This document shows, in pieces, positions 13,109 through 21,867 of a stretch of 27,264 nucleotides of DNA (the stretch's first letter is position 1; the number at the start of each line of letters is the position of its first letter). Source of the DNA: an uncultured Oscillospiraceae bacterium (GTDB taxonomy: Bacteria; Bacillota; Clostridia; Oscillospirales; Oscillospiraceae); NCBI GenBank assembly GCA_934636305.1, contig CAKUAM010000021.1, forward strand, positions 1-27,264, in the 5' to 3' direction. Under the pieces are notes generated by a model. The model was not told the DNA's origin. It made no database searches and was given only the letters and a program-made list of their open reading frames with translations. Both the position numbers and the translations under genes were made by a program.

Positions 13109-13137
13109 ATCATACCATCTTCTGACGGAAAATGCAA
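13109..13137 (-). promoter_or_regulatory. Promoter of tRNA-Gly
   Basis: On the minus strand TTGCAT (13132-13137), 17 bases, then TATGAT (13109-13114), ending 17 bases before the mature tRNA 5' end. Spacing and hexamers fit a SigA promoter. Confidence 0.8.
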
Positions 13138-13159
13138 CCGTTTTCTGTCGAGATTCCAA

Positions 13160-13187
13160 TCCCGGGTTTCCGGATGGAAACCCGGGA
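13160..13187 (-). terminator. Hairpin terminator after metG
   Basis: TCCCGGGTTTCC (13160-13171), loop GGAT, and GGAAACCCGGGA (13176-13187): a perfect 12-bp stem starting 14 bases after the metG stop when read leftward. The minus-strand tail TTGGAATC is poor in T, so efficiency is uncertain. Confidence 0.6.
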
Positions 13188-13201
13188 TAAAACAGAAATA
13201 A

Positions 13202-15175
13202 TCAGCAGAGCTTTGCGCCGGCGGCGATGGCGTCGTCGATCATCAGAAGATGCAGCTTTTCCTCGCCCTTTTCCGTATGAACAGCGGAGATGAGCATGCC
13301 GCACGATTCCAGACCCATCATCTTTCTGGGCGGCAGATTGACGATTGCAACCAGCGTTTTTCCGACAAGTGCTTCCGGATCATAATATTTTGCGATGCCG
13401 GAAAGAATCTGCCGGTCTGTGCCGGTACCGTCATCAAGCGTAAAGCGCAGCAGCTTGTCCGATTTCTTGACGCGTTCGCAGGCCTTGACCTTTACGGCAC
13501 GCAGATCGGACTTGCAGAAGGTGTCGAAGTCAACGGACTCTTCCAGCTGCGGCTCAACCTCAACATCGGGCAGGAGCGCACGCTTCTGCGCAGCCTCCAG
13601 CTCCTCCAGCTCGGCAAGCGCCGCCTTGGCATCGATCCGCGGGAAAATTGCGTCGCCCTTGTGGACGGTCACGGTCGGGCAGAGTTTGCCCCACACAGCT
13701 GCAGCGTCCCAGGTACGGTCATCTGCGCCTGCGCCGATCTGCGTGAAAATCTTTTCACAGGATTCCGGGATGAACGGCAGCAGCAGCGTTGCACAGATGC
13801 GGATGGATTCAAGCAGGTTGTACATGACAGCAGCCAGGCGCGTCCGGTTGGCTTCGTCCTTGGCAAGCGTCCAGGGCGCAGTTTCATCGATATACTTGTT
13901 GGCGCGCTGGATGCATTTGAAGATTTCGTCGAGCCCATTCTGGAACTGGAACTTCTCCATCTGCGCCTCATAGCGGTCCCGGAGGCCGGAGAGCATGGCG
14001 ATGAGGGACGCATCATATTCGCCGCTCTGGCGCGCAGCCGGCAGCGTGCCGCCGAAATACTTCTCTACCATTGCCGTTGTACGGGAAACCAGATTGCCCA
14101 GATCATTGGCAAGATCAATATTGATGGTGTTGATGAGCAGCTCGTTGGAGAAGTTGCCGTCAGAGCCGAACGGGAACGTGCGCAGCAGGAAGAAGCGCAG
14201 CGCGTCCACGCCGAATTTTTCTGCCAGCAGGTACGGATCGACGACGTTGCCCTTGGATTTGGACATTTTACCGCCGTCCATGACGAGCCAGCCGTGGCCG
14301 TAGACATGCTTCGGCAGCGGCATACCCATGCTCATGAGCATGGCAGGCCAGATGATGGAGTGGAAGCGGACAATTTCCTTGCCGACAAAGTGTACGTCCG
14401 CCGGCCAGTATTTCTCGTAGTCATGGTATTTCTCATTCATGAAGCCGAGCGCGGTGGTGTAGTTGAACAGCGCATCGACCCATACATAGACCACGTGGCC
14501 CGGGTCAAAGTCCACCGGAACGCCCCAGGTGAACGACGTGCGGGAGACGCACAGATCCTCAAGACCGGGATCGATGAAGTTGTTGACCATCTCGTTGACG
14601 CGCGACTTCGGCTGCAGGAAGTCCGTCGTGGTCAGAAGCTCCCGCACGCGGGAGGCGTATTTGGAAAGACGGAAGAAGTAGGCTTCTTCGGAGGCGTCAT
14701 GAACTTCGCCGCCGCAGTCCGGGCATTTGCCGTCCTTCAGCTGGCTCTCGGTCCAGAAGCTTTCGCAGGGGGTGCAGTATTTGCCCTTGTACGAGCCCTT
14801 ATAGATATCGCCGTTTTCATACATCTTGCGGAAGATCTTCTGGATGGACTCCACATGATAATCGTCCGTTGTACGGATGAAACGATCATTGGAGATGTTC
14901 ATGAGCTTCCACAGATCCAGAATGCCCTTGGGCCCGGCGACAATGTTGTCGACGAACTGCTTGGGCGTGATGCCGGCAGCCCTGGCCTTATCCTCGATTT
15001 TCTGACCATGCTCGTCCGTGCCGGTCAGGAACATGACATCATAGCCCTGCAGCCGCTTATAGCGCGCCATCGCGTCGGTGGCGACGGTGCAATAGGTGTG
15101 GCCGATGTGGAGCTTCGCCGACGGATAATAAATCGGCGTGGTGATATAAAACGTCTTTTTACATGCTTCACACAT
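13202..15175 (-). CDS. metG: Methionyl-tRNA synthetase with C-terminal tRNA-binding domain
   Basis: Charges tRNA-Met with methionine in the cytoplasm. The 657 residues start at the ATG 15173-15175 (GAGG upstream); an upstream in-frame ATG at 15301 lies in the promoter and is rejected. The Rossmann class I core has HIGH at 23-26 (AKLHIGHTYC) and KMSKS at 303-307 (GGKMSKSKGNVVDP). The zinc knuckle is C134-x2-C137 and C151-x2-C154. The anticodon-binding helical domain is about 370-510. The C-terminal about 100 residues are an EMAP/Trbp111-like domain (FCKSDLRAVKVKACERV, then VAIVNLPPRKMMGLESCGM), the dimerising tRNA-binding form. The promoter is divergent from the DUF2156 gene. Confidence 0.97.
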   Translation of the reverse strand: MCEACKKTFYITTPIYYPSAKLHIGHTYCTVATDAMARYKRLQGYDVMFLTGTDEHGQKIEDKARAAGITPKQFVDNIVAGPKGILDLWKLMNISNDRFIRTTDDYHVESIQKIFRKMYENGDIYKGSYKGKYCTPCESFWTESQLKDGKCPDCGGEVHDASEEAYFFRLSKYASRVRELLTTTDFLQPKSRVNEMVNNFIDPGLEDLCVSRTSFTWGVPVDFDPGHVVYVWVDALFNYTTALGFMNEKYHDYEKYWPADVHFVGKEIVRFHSIIWPAMLMSMGMPLPKHVYGHGWLVMDGGKMSKSKGNVVDPYLLAEKFGVDALRFFLLRTFPFGSDGNFSNELLINTINIDLANDLGNLVSRTTAMVEKYFGGTLPAARQSGEYDASLIAMLSGLRDRYEAQMEKFQFQNGLDEIFKCIQRANKYIDETAPWTLAKDEANRTRLAAVMYNLLESIRICATLLLPFIPESCEKIFTQIGAGADDRTWDAAAVWGKLCPTVTVHKGDAIFPRIDAKAALAELEELEAAQKRALLPDVEVEPQLEESVDFDTFCKSDLRAVKVKACERVKKSDKLLRFTLDDGTGTDRQILSGIAKYYDPEALVGKTLVAIVNLPPRKMMGLESCGMLISAVHTEKGEEKLHLLMIDDAIAAGAKLC

Positions 15176-15227
15176 TAGTTTTTCCTCTTTTCTGCCCGCT
15201 CCGAATGAAAGAGGGGCGACTTTTCTT

Positions 15228-15256
15228 ATCGTATCCTTTTTGAGGTTTTTTGTCAA
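15228..15256 (-). promoter_or_regulatory. Promoter of metG
   Basis: Minus-strand TTGACA (15251-15256), 17 bases, TACGAT (15228-15233). The leader to the metG ATG is about 45 bases, too short for a T-box, and none is seen. Confidence 0.8.
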
Positions 15257-15261
15257 CGCCG

Positions 15262-15291
15262 TTGCGAAATATTTGACAGCCGTGGTATACT
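15262..15291 (+). promoter_or_regulatory. Probable promoter of the DUF2156/GNAT/DnaD/DnaC block
   Basis: Plus-strand TTGCGA (15262-15267), 18 bases, TATACT (15286-15291). It lies back to back with the metG promoter. A TTGACA at 15274-15279 is too close to this -10 to be its -35. Confidence 0.55.
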
Positions 15292-15341
15292 GAAAATACA
15301 TAGAGCATTTTCAAATGAATAAAAACAGGAGTCCCATTTTT

Positions 15342-16256
15342 ATGATTTCTTTCCACAAGGCAGAGGCTGCCGACCGCGCATGGGCGCATGAGATTCTGAA
15401 GGCGTGCACATATCCGGGCGCAGAATATGCGTTCAGCTGCATGTACCTTTGGTCAGACTATTTTGGGGAGCTTGGCCGGGCCGGCGAATTTCTGACCCAG
15501 CATGCAAGCTGGCGCGGCCGAGAGGTCTATCTTTACCCGGCGGGGCGCGGTGATGTGCGCGAAGCGATTGAGGCGATCCGGCAGGACGCAGCGGAGCGCG
15601 GCGGCCCCATGCGTCTGCGCAGCCTGACCAATGAGACAAAGCAGGAGCTTGAGACGCTCTATCCGGGCAGATTTGACTTTAAGCCCTGCCGGAATTCCTT
15701 TGACTATATCTATACGGTTGAGGAGCTCTCTGAGCTGCACGGGAAAAAGCTGCAGTCCAAGCGCAACCACTGCAACCGCTTTGAGGATGAATTTCCCGAC
15801 TGGTTTACAGCACCCATCACGGATGACAATCTCCCGCAATGCCGGCAGATGCTGCAGAGCTGGTACCAGATGCATGAGCCCGCTGTAAATGAGCGGGAGC
15901 TTGACCAGCTGCAGCTGGAAAAGGCGGCGCTGGAGCGGGCGTTTGCCCATTTTGACGAGCTGGAAATGGACGGGCTGCTGCTCTCTGATGGGGAGCGGAT
16001 CATTGCCTTTTCCATTGGCAGCCGGATGAACGAGACGTATTATGACGTGGGCTTTGAAAAGGCGTTTTCCGATGTGAACGGTGCGTATGCCATGATCAAT
16101 CGTGAGTTTTCCCGCATGATTGCGGAGAAATACCCGCAGGTACAGTTCCTGAACCGGGAGGACGATATGGGCTCCGAGGGGCTGCGCCGGGCGAAGGAGT
16201 CGTACCAGCCGACGCTGCTGCTGGAAAAATACGTTGCCGATTGGAAGGAGAGCTGA
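15342..16256 (+). CDS. DUF2156 (phosphatidylglycerol lysyltransferase C-terminal-like) protein
   Basis: A soluble protein of 304 residues with the GNAT-like fold of DUF2156, the catalytic half of aminoacyl-phosphatidylglycerol synthases, but without the membrane flippase half. Typical stretches are CTYPGAEYAFSCMYLWSDYF near the N-terminus, KKLQSKRNHCNRFEDEFPDW in the middle, and the C-terminal DVNGAYAMINREFSRM, then FLNREDDMGSEGLRRAKESY. Stand-alone members are common in Clostridia and their substrate is unknown. I chose the ATG at 15342 (AGGAG about 10 bases upstream; MISFHKAEAAD aligns with usual starts) over one 27 bases earlier without a site. The next gene begins 3 bases after the stop and is also GNAT-like, so the two probably act together. 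Confidence 0.86.
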   Translation: MISFHKAEAADRAWAHEILKACTYPGAEYAFSCMYLWSDYFGELGRAGEFLTQHASWRGREVYLYPAGRGDVREAIEAIRQDAAERGGPMRLRSLTNETKQELETLYPGRFDFKPCRNSFDYIYTVEELSELHGKKLQSKRNHCNRFEDEFPDWFTAPITDDNLPQCRQMLQSWYQMHEPAVNERELDQLQLEKAALERAFAHFDELEMDGLLLSDGERIIAFSIGSRMNETYYDVGFEKAFSDVNGAYAMINREFSRMIAEKYPQVQFLNREDDMGSEGLRRAKESYQPTLLLEKYVADWKES

Positions 16257-16259
16257 GCC

Positions 16260-17048
16260 ATGCGCCTGCGCAGGACAAATTCCGACGACCTTCTGCAGTT
16301 GAAATCCCTGTGGGCACTTGGCTTCGGGGATACGCAGGAGGAAATTGATGCGTTTTTTTCGCTGGCCTATCCGGACGCGCTGGGCTTCTGCGCGCAGGAG
16401 GATGGGCAGCTGCTTGCAGCCTGCTACGCCATGCCGCAGCGGATTGTCTGCGCCGATGGTGAGCGGCAGGCTGCGTATGTCTATGCGGTGACAACGCACC
16501 CGGATTTCCGCCGCCGCGGGATCTGCGCAAAGCTGCTGGGCCACGCGGAAAAGGAGCTGCGCAAGCGGTATTTTGACTGCATGCTGCTTGTTCCCGCAGA
16601 TGAACCGCTGCGCCGGTATTATGAGGCGCTGGGCTTTCGCTCCCAGTGCGGCACGGCCAATATGACCTGCCGCGCGCCGGAGGGACGCGGCGTGTGCCGC
16701 GAGAGTTCGCCGCAGGCGTATGCCGGCATGCGCGAGACGCTGCTTGGCGATGTGCCGCATGTACAGTATTCCCTGACGGAGCTTCGTTATCAGCAGAGCA
16801 TGTCCGGGCTGTACCAGCTGGAGCTCGGCATGCGCATGGGCTGCGCGTCGGCGCATGTCGAGGGGGATGCGCTGCTGGTCGAGGAAATTCTGCCGGACAG
16901 CACGCTCCTGCCGGTGCTTGTGAAAAAGCTCCCGGCAGCTGTCTGCCGCGTGCGCACGGCAGGCGGGACGGAGCCGTTTGCGATGTGCAAATGGCTGTCG
17001 GACCGCGCACAGCCGGATGATCTGTATCTGGCGTTTGATTTTGGATAA
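16260..17048 (+). CDS. GNAT-family N-acetyltransferase
   Basis: A 262-residue acetyl-CoA-dependent transferase. The N-terminal GNAT domain (about 1-135) shows the acetyl-CoA loop YAVTTHPDFRRRGICAKLL with RRGICA at 85-90, then LLVPADEPLRRYYEALGF, the last helix-strand motif. The remaining about 125 residues form a less conserved second domain, as in Eis-like or two-domain acetyltransferases. The substrate is not predictable. Its start is 3 bases after the DUF2156 stop with GGAGAG overlapping that gene, so the two are co-translated. The DnaD-like gene follows after 30 bases. Confidence 0.88.
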   Translation: MRLRRTNSDDLLQLKSLWALGFGDTQEEIDAFFSLAYPDALGFCAQEDGQLLAACYAMPQRIVCADGERQAAYVYAVTTHPDFRRRGICAKLLGHAEKELRKRYFDCMLLVPADEPLRRYYEALGFRSQCGTANMTCRAPEGRGVCRESSPQAYAGMRETLLGDVPHVQYSLTELRYQQSMSGLYQLELGMRMGCASAHVEGDALLVEEILPDSTLLPVLVKKLPAAVCRVRTAGGTEPFAMCKWLSDRAQPDDLYLAFDFG

Positions 17049-17078
17049 AGACTACTGTTTGAAAGGGAGGCGGCTTGC

Positions 17079-17987
17079 TTGGCGGAGGCTGATCTCATAA
17101 TATCCGGCGAAGCGCTGCAGCGGCTGCTGGCCGCCGCCAATGGTGATGCGGCGCTTCTGTATCTCTATCTTTCCGCGGGACGCCCGCTGGACGCGGCCTG
17201 TGAGGCGCTGCGCATGAGCCAGGCCAGGTACGATCTGGCCAGTGCGACGCTGCAGCAGATGGGACTCTGGCCGCAGGCGCCTGTGCGCCATCTGACAAGC
17301 GAGCAGGCTCCGGTCTATACCGAGCAGGATGTGATCCGTGAGACGCGGACCAGCCGCGAATTTGAGGCAATCACCGGCGAGACGCAGCGGCGGCTCGGGC
17401 GGGTTCTGAGCAATGAGGAGCTCAAGATCCTGCTGTCGATCTACCGGTATCTGGGCCTGCCGTCGGAGGTTATCTCCATCCTGGTCAACTATTGCATCCA
17501 GCGGCAGCGTTCGCGCGGGCTCACGCGGCTGCCATCGCTGCGGGCCATCGAAAAAGAGGCGTATTACTGGGCTGACCACGGCATCGACACCATGGAGCAG
17601 GCGGCTGTCTATATGCAGAACCAGCTCATGCGCCAGTCGCAGCTGGGCAGGATCCGGGAGCTTTTTGGCCTCACAGACCGGCGGCTCACGGCGGGCGAGG
17701 AAAAGTATATTCTGACGTGGCTCTCGTGGGGCTTTGGCGAAAAGGAGATCAGCCTTGCCTATGAAAAGACCTGCATGGCGACGGGCGGCCTCAAATGGCC
17801 GTATCTCAATTCCATTCTGCGCAGCTGGCACGAGCAGGGATTTACGACGCTGCAGCAGATCGAAGCCGGCGACCGCGCACCGGTAAAGACGCAGGCGAAG
17901 GCCGGCTATCACGTGCAGCACCACCACGACGCATTGAGTGATCTTGAGCGCGCCGCCGTTGAACGGCTTTTGCGCGGGGAGGACTGA
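17079..17987 (+). CDS. DnaD-domain replication initiation protein
   Basis: DnaD-type proteins help load the replicative helicase at oriC or stalled forks. The 302-residue product has an N-terminal winged-helix part and a DnaD/DnaB_2 domain at about 160-260. The diagnostic motif is GLKWPYLNSILRSWHEQGF (237-255), preceded by LTAGEEKYILTWLSWGF. It starts with TTG at 17079-17081: GGGAGG lies 8 bases upstream and no ATG or GTG is equally placed. The DnaC-like loader gene begins 2 bases after the stop, so the two are an operon and probably act together in primosome assembly. This pairing is common in Oscillospirales and Clostridia. Confidence 0.9.
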   Translation: MAEADLIISGEALQRLLAAANGDAALLYLYLSAGRPLDAACEALRMSQARYDLASATLQQMGLWPQAPVRHLTSEQAPVYTEQDVIRETRTSREFEAITGETQRRLGRVLSNEELKILLSIYRYLGLPSEVISILVNYCIQRQRSRGLTRLPSLRAIEKEAYYWADHGIDTMEQAAVYMQNQLMRQSQLGRIRELFGLTDRRLTAGEEKYILTWLSWGFGEKEISLAYEKTCMATGGLKWPYLNSILRSWHEQGFTTLQQIEAGDRAPVKTQAKAGYHVQHHHDALSDLERAAVERLLRGED

Positions 17988-17989
17988 GT

Positions 17990-18967
17990 ATGCCATATTC
18001 CGCAGCTGTTGTGCAGCGTGCCAGGGCGCGTCTGCAGGCTGAAAAAGAGGAAAACGAGCGTGCCTCGCGCGCGCGGATTGCGGCCATTTACGAGAAAGAG
18101 CCGCGCCTGCGCGAGATCGAACGGGAGCTGCGGCGCACAGCCGCGCACGTGCTGGCGGTCACGTTCCGCACACAGGCGGATCCTGCAGCCGCCATGCAGC
18201 AGCTCAGGAAGGAGAATCTTGCCCTGCAGCAGGAGCGCGACTGGATTCTGCAGGCGGAGGGGCTGGAGCCGGAGGATCTGGAGCTGCAGCCTATCTGCCC
18301 GAAATGCGGTGGAACAGGCTATGTCGGCGCGGCCATGTGCGAGTGCCTGAAGGAGCTTTGCCGGCAGGAGCAGAAGAAGGAGCTTGCCGCGCTGCTGGGC
18401 TCCGGCCACGAGAGCTTTGAGCGGTTCCGGCTGGATCTGTACCCGGCGCAGCATGACGAGGTGCTGGGCACCAGCCCGCGCACGCTCATGGAGCGCACCT
18501 ACCGCGACACGCTCTGCTATGCGCAGGGCTTTGGTCCCGGCGCACCGTCGCTGCTGTTTGTGGGCGCAACGGGATTGGGCAAAACATTTTTGTCCGCGTG
18601 CATTGCCCGTGTGGTGGCCGATCGCGGCTTTTCTGTCAGCTATGCGCCGGTGGCCAGGCTGCTGTCGGCGTTTGAGGAGGATAAGTTCCGCCCGCAGCCG
18701 GACAGCTCCCGCACGGCGGAGTTTTTTGACTGTGACCTATTGATTATCGACGATCTCGGTACGGAGATGACCACACAGTTTGCTGTTTCGGCACTGTATC
18801 AGATTCTCAATACCAGGTTGCTGGAATCGAAGGCAACCATCGTCTCCACCAACCTGGCGCTGGGGGCGCTGGAGTCGCGCTATTCAGCGCAGATTGCGTC
18901 CCGGCTGCTTGGCGCGTACCGACTGTATAAGTTTTATGGTGACGATATCCGCTTCAAACTGAAATAA
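17990..18967 (+). CDS. DnaC/DnaI-like helicase loader ATPase
   Basis: A AAA+ ATPase that would load the DnaB/DnaC replicative helicase onto DNA. The 325 residues comprise a helical charged N-terminus (1-95), a Cys cluster with CPKCGGTG (C103, C106) and CEC (C117, C119) resembling the DnaI zinc-binding helicase-interaction domain, and the ATPase core. Walker A is GATGLGKT (192-199), Walker B LLIIDDLG (250-257), sensor region IVSTNLALGAL (284-294), and an arginine-finger area RYSAQIASRLLGAYR. It is close to DnaI/DnaC and also to IstB; the Cys cluster and the DnaD neighbour argue for a chromosomal loader rather than an IS21 helper. A terminator follows. Confidence 0.92.
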   Translation: MPYSAAVVQRARARLQAEKEENERASRARIAAIYEKEPRLREIERELRRTAAHVLAVTFRTQADPAAAMQQLRKENLALQQERDWILQAEGLEPEDLELQPICPKCGGTGYVGAAMCECLKELCRQEQKKELAALLGSGHESFERFRLDLYPAQHDEVLGTSPRTLMERTYRDTLCYAQGFGPGAPSLLFVGATGLGKTFLSACIARVVADRGFSVSYAPVARLLSAFEEDKFRPQPDSSRTAEFFDCDLLIIDDLGTEMTTQFAVSALYQILNTRLLESKATIVSTNLALGALESRYSAQIASRLLGAYRLYKFYGDDIRFKLK

Positions 18968-18998
18968 GCGGCTGAAGGCGGAGTAATCCGCCTGGGAT

Positions 18999-19031
18999 GG
19001 GGCTGCTGCATTTTGCAGCGGCTCCATTTTT
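18999..19031 (+). terminator. Intrinsic terminator after the DnaD/DnaC-like operon
   Basis: GGGGCTGCTGCA (18999-19010) pairs with TGCAGCGGCTCC (19014-19025) over 12 bp with two G-U pairs in plus-strand RNA, followed by ATTTTT. A smaller GGCGGA/TCCGCC stem precedes it. Confidence 0.85.
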
Positions 19032-19105
19032 CCAAACAGCCATAAAAAGTTTACAGACTGGCAACGAATTTTTGCAGAATCCCACTTTTCTGCTGCGCGC
19101 ATGTG

Positions 19106-19114
19106 TGATACAAT
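19106..19114 (+). promoter_or_regulatory. Extended -10 promoter before the U32 gene
   Basis: TG-A-TACAAT with only a weak -35 region; the start site would be about 19121. The leader contains a 7-bp GCCGCCG/CGGCGGC hairpin (19131-19147) before the ribosome binding site at about 19164-19171. The role of that hairpin is unknown. Confidence 0.6.
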
Positions 19115-19177
19115 GTATAAGGATTTTTATGCCGCCGCACCGGCGGCTTACCGATAATTTCGTAAGAGGAAGAAAAA

Positions 19178-21265
19178 ATGCTGGAATTACTCTCTCCCGC
19201 CGGCTCGATGGAGGCGCTGCGCGCCGCTGTCTGCAACGGCGCTGACGCAGTATATTTAGGGGCGGATACGTTCAATGCCCGCATGAATGCGCGGAATTTT
19301 TCCGCGACGGATCTGCAGGAGGCCATTGTTTACTGTCATGTGCGCGGGGTCAGGGTGCACCTGACGCTGAACACGCTGGTGCTTGACCGAGAGATGCAGC
19401 GCGCCGCGGATGTGATCCGCATGGCGGCGACGTTTGGCGTGGACGCATTTATTGTGCAGGATCTGGGGATGGTGTCCCTATGCCGCCAGATTGCGCCGGA
19501 TGTGCCGGTTCATGCCTCCACGCAGATGAGTATTCACTCGCTTGAGGGCGTGCTGCAGGCAGCGGAGCTTGGCTGCAGCCGGGTGGTGCTGGCGCGGGAG
19601 CTGCCCGCGGCGGAGATTGCCCATATCTGTAAGAGAAGCCCGATTGAAATTGAGGTATTTGTCCATGGCGCGCTGTGCATGTGCTATTCCGGGCAGTGCT
19701 ACCTCTCGTCTGTAATTGGCCGCCGCTCCGGAAACCGGGGGCAGTGTGCCCAGCCGTGCCGGCTGCCCTATGGCTATGGCCGGTTTGAGTCCTCGCGGTA
19801 TCCGCTCAGCCTGAAGGATAACTGTCTTGTCGGAGAGCTTGACCAGCTGCGCCGCATGGGCGTTGCATCGATCAAGATTGAGGGGCGGATGAAGCGGCCA
19901 GAGTATGTCGCCATTGTGACAAGAGCCTACCGCACGGTGCTAAATGGAGGCAAACTATCCGAGGGTGATTTGCAGGAGCTTGCATCGGCATTTTCCCGGC
20001 AGGGCTTTACCGATGGATATTTTCAGGGGCGGACCGGTGCGGACATGTTTGGCCGGCGGCAGGAGGGCGAGGATACCAGCGCTCTGTTTGCCTCTGCCCG
20101 GGCCACGTATGAGCAGGGCGAGACGCAGCGTATCGGCGTCAAATTCTACGCCATCGTGCAGGCCGGCCAGCCGGCCCAGCTGGCGGTAGAGGATACGGAC
20201 GGGAATATCTGCAAGACAATTGGCCCTGTGCCGGAGGCTGCCGTTTACCGCTCGCTCACGCAGCAGGATCTGGAGCAGCAGCTGAAAAAGACCGGCGGCA
20301 CGCCGTATCTTTGCACGGCGGTGCGCACGGTGCTGGGGCCGGATCTCATGCTGCCGGCATCGGCCATCAATGCGATGCGGCGCGACGTGATTGCAGAGCT
20401 GACCGCGCGGCGCGGCCGGGTGAAGCCGCCGCGGCTCGACGCTTATAATGAGCCGCCGCGCTATGACGGAATCTCCGGGGAGCCGCAGCTGACCATTGCC
20501 GTCCGGACAGTCGGGCAGATCACATCCCGGATGCTTTCCATGAGCCCGACGGTTCTGTATGTGCCGTTGTCGGAGCTGGCGGAGAATCCGGATCTGCCGC
20601 AGCGTGTCGGCGTTGATACGCAGCTGGCCGCCATTTTGCCGCGTGTCATCTGGAGCGGGGAGCTGGTAGGCGTTGCCCGGCAGCTGCATACGGTATATGA
20701 GATGGGCGTGCGGCAGGTGCTGGCCGGGAATCTTGGCCAGCTGTATCTTGCAAAATCCGCCGGGTTCGCCGTGCGCGGCGACTTTGGCCTCAATATTCTC
20801 AACTCCCGTGCCATGCGGTATCTGCGGGAACAGGGGCTCGATTCGCAGCTTTTGTCCTTTGAACTGACGCTGCCGCAGATCCGCGATATCTCCAAGGCCG
20901 TGCCGGCGGAGGTGCTGATCTATGGGCGGCTGCCGCTCATGCTGATGGAGAACTGCGTCATCAAAAACCGCACCGGTACCTGTACCTGCCAGACCGGCAC
21001 GGTGCGTCTGGTTGACCGGATGGGGGAGGAGTTCCCCATTGTCAAGGATCCCGGAACGTGCCGGAACGTGCTGCTCAACGGGAAAAAGGTCTATCTGCTC
21101 GATAAAAAGGATGCCTTCCGCGGTATGGGCCTGTGGGCGCTGCGTCTGCAGTTTACGACGGAGAACCCCGGTGAGATCGATAAAATTCTGATGGAGTATC
21201 AGGGCCGCGCGTCCTTCGACGCCGGCAGCTACACGCGCGGGCTCTACTCCCGCGGCGTTGAATAA
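19178..21265 (+). CDS. U32-family protein with DUF3656, RlhA-like
   Basis: A 695-residue protein of the peptidase U32 family. The N-terminal TIM-barrel-like part opens with ELLSPAGSMEALRAAVCNGA. The U32 signature is complete, EVFVHGALCMCYSGQCYLS (159-177), with further cysteines C190 and C194, the set thought to hold an iron-sulfur cluster. The size and the long C-terminal part (DUF3656-like) match RlhA, which hydroxylates 23S rRNA C2501 using prephenate-dependent chemistry, rather than the shorter TrhP/TrhO-type tRNA enzymes. RlhA activity is inferred from architecture, not shown. It has its own promoter, and maf follows after 11 bases. Confidence 0.88.
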   Translation: MLELLSPAGSMEALRAAVCNGADAVYLGADTFNARMNARNFSATDLQEAIVYCHVRGVRVHLTLNTLVLDREMQRAADVIRMAATFGVDAFIVQDLGMVSLCRQIAPDVPVHASTQMSIHSLEGVLQAAELGCSRVVLARELPAAEIAHICKRSPIEIEVFVHGALCMCYSGQCYLSSVIGRRSGNRGQCAQPCRLPYGYGRFESSRYPLSLKDNCLVGELDQLRRMGVASIKIEGRMKRPEYVAIVTRAYRTVLNGGKLSEGDLQELASAFSRQGFTDGYFQGRTGADMFGRRQEGEDTSALFASARATYEQGETQRIGVKFYAIVQAGQPAQLAVEDTDGNICKTIGPVPEAAVYRSLTQQDLEQQLKKTGGTPYLCTAVRTVLGPDLMLPASAINAMRRDVIAELTARRGRVKPPRLDAYNEPPRYDGISGEPQLTIAVRTVGQITSRMLSMSPTVLYVPLSELAENPDLPQRVGVDTQLAAILPRVIWSGELVGVARQLHTVYEMGVRQVLAGNLGQLYLAKSAGFAVRGDFGLNILNSRAMRYLREQGLDSQLLSFELTLPQIRDISKAVPAEVLIYGRLPLMLMENCVIKNRTGTCTCQTGTVRLVDRMGEEFPIVKDPGTCRNVLLNGKKVYLLDKKDAFRGMGLWALRLQFTTENPGEIDKILMEYQGRASFDAGSYTRGLYSRGVE

Positions 21266-21276
21266 GGGGGATTCCA

Positions 21277-21867
21277 ATGATAATTCTTGCTTCGCAATCC
21301 CCGAGGAGACAGGAGCTGATGAGGCTCACCGGTCTGCCGTTTGCGATCCGCGTCGCCGACGTGGACGAGACGATGGACCCCGCGCTGCCGCCGGCGCAGG
21401 AGGTCGGCAGGGTCAGCCGCCTGAAGGCACAGACCATTGCAGCGGCTGCCGCGCCGGAGGATATTATTATCGCCGCCGATACAATTGTTGTCATTGACGG
21501 TAAGGAGCTCGGCAAGCCGCACAGCAAGCAGCAGGCATCGGATATGCTGCATCTGCTGTCCGGCAGGACGCATGAGGTTATGACGGGCCTGTCCGTCTGC
21601 CGCGGCAGCGAGATGCAGTCGCAGACGGTGATCACAAGCGTGACGTTCCGGGCGCTGTCCGATGAGGAAATCTGCGCCTATATCAGAACCGGCGAACCCA
21701 TGGACAAGGCCGGCAGCTATGGCATTCAGGGCTATGGTGCCATGTTTGTCTCCGGACTGCAGGGCGATTATTTCTCTGTGATGGGGCTGCCGCTGTGCCC
21801 GCTGTGCCGGATGCTGCGGCAGTTCGGCGTACCGATTTTATCCGGGGAGGGGGCGCAGCTGCCGTGA
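21277..21867 (+). CDS. maf: Maf-family nucleoside triphosphate pyrophosphatase
   Basis: Hydrolyses non-canonical or m5-pyrimidine nucleoside triphosphates and is linked to septum inhibition in Bacillus. The 196 residues show the family signature MIILASQSPRRQELM (S6, R10 and R11 line the triphosphate pocket), the catalytic aspartate in IIAADTIVV (D68), the motif GKPHSKQQASDML, and GSYGIQGYGAMFV near the C-terminus. The start ATG has a G-rich site (AAGGGGG). Its stop overlaps the mreC GTG start by 3 bases (GTGA), so shape genes are translationally coupled to it, as in Bacillus-type maf-mre clusters. Confidence 0.95.
   Translation: MIILASQSPRRQELMRLTGLPFAIRVADVDETMDPALPPAQEVGRVSRLKAQTIAAAAAPEDIIIAADTIVVIDGKELGKPHSKQQASDMLHLLSGRTHEVMTGLSVCRGSEMQSQTVITSVTFRALSDEEICAYIRTGEPMDKAGSYGIQGYGAMFVSGLQGDYFSVMGLPLCPLCRMLRQFGVPILSGEGAQLP

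Noticed and set aside
15453..16856. Long minus-strand open frame opposite the DUF2156 and GNAT genes
   Set aside because: Arg/Pro/His-rich antisense translation without domains or start signals.
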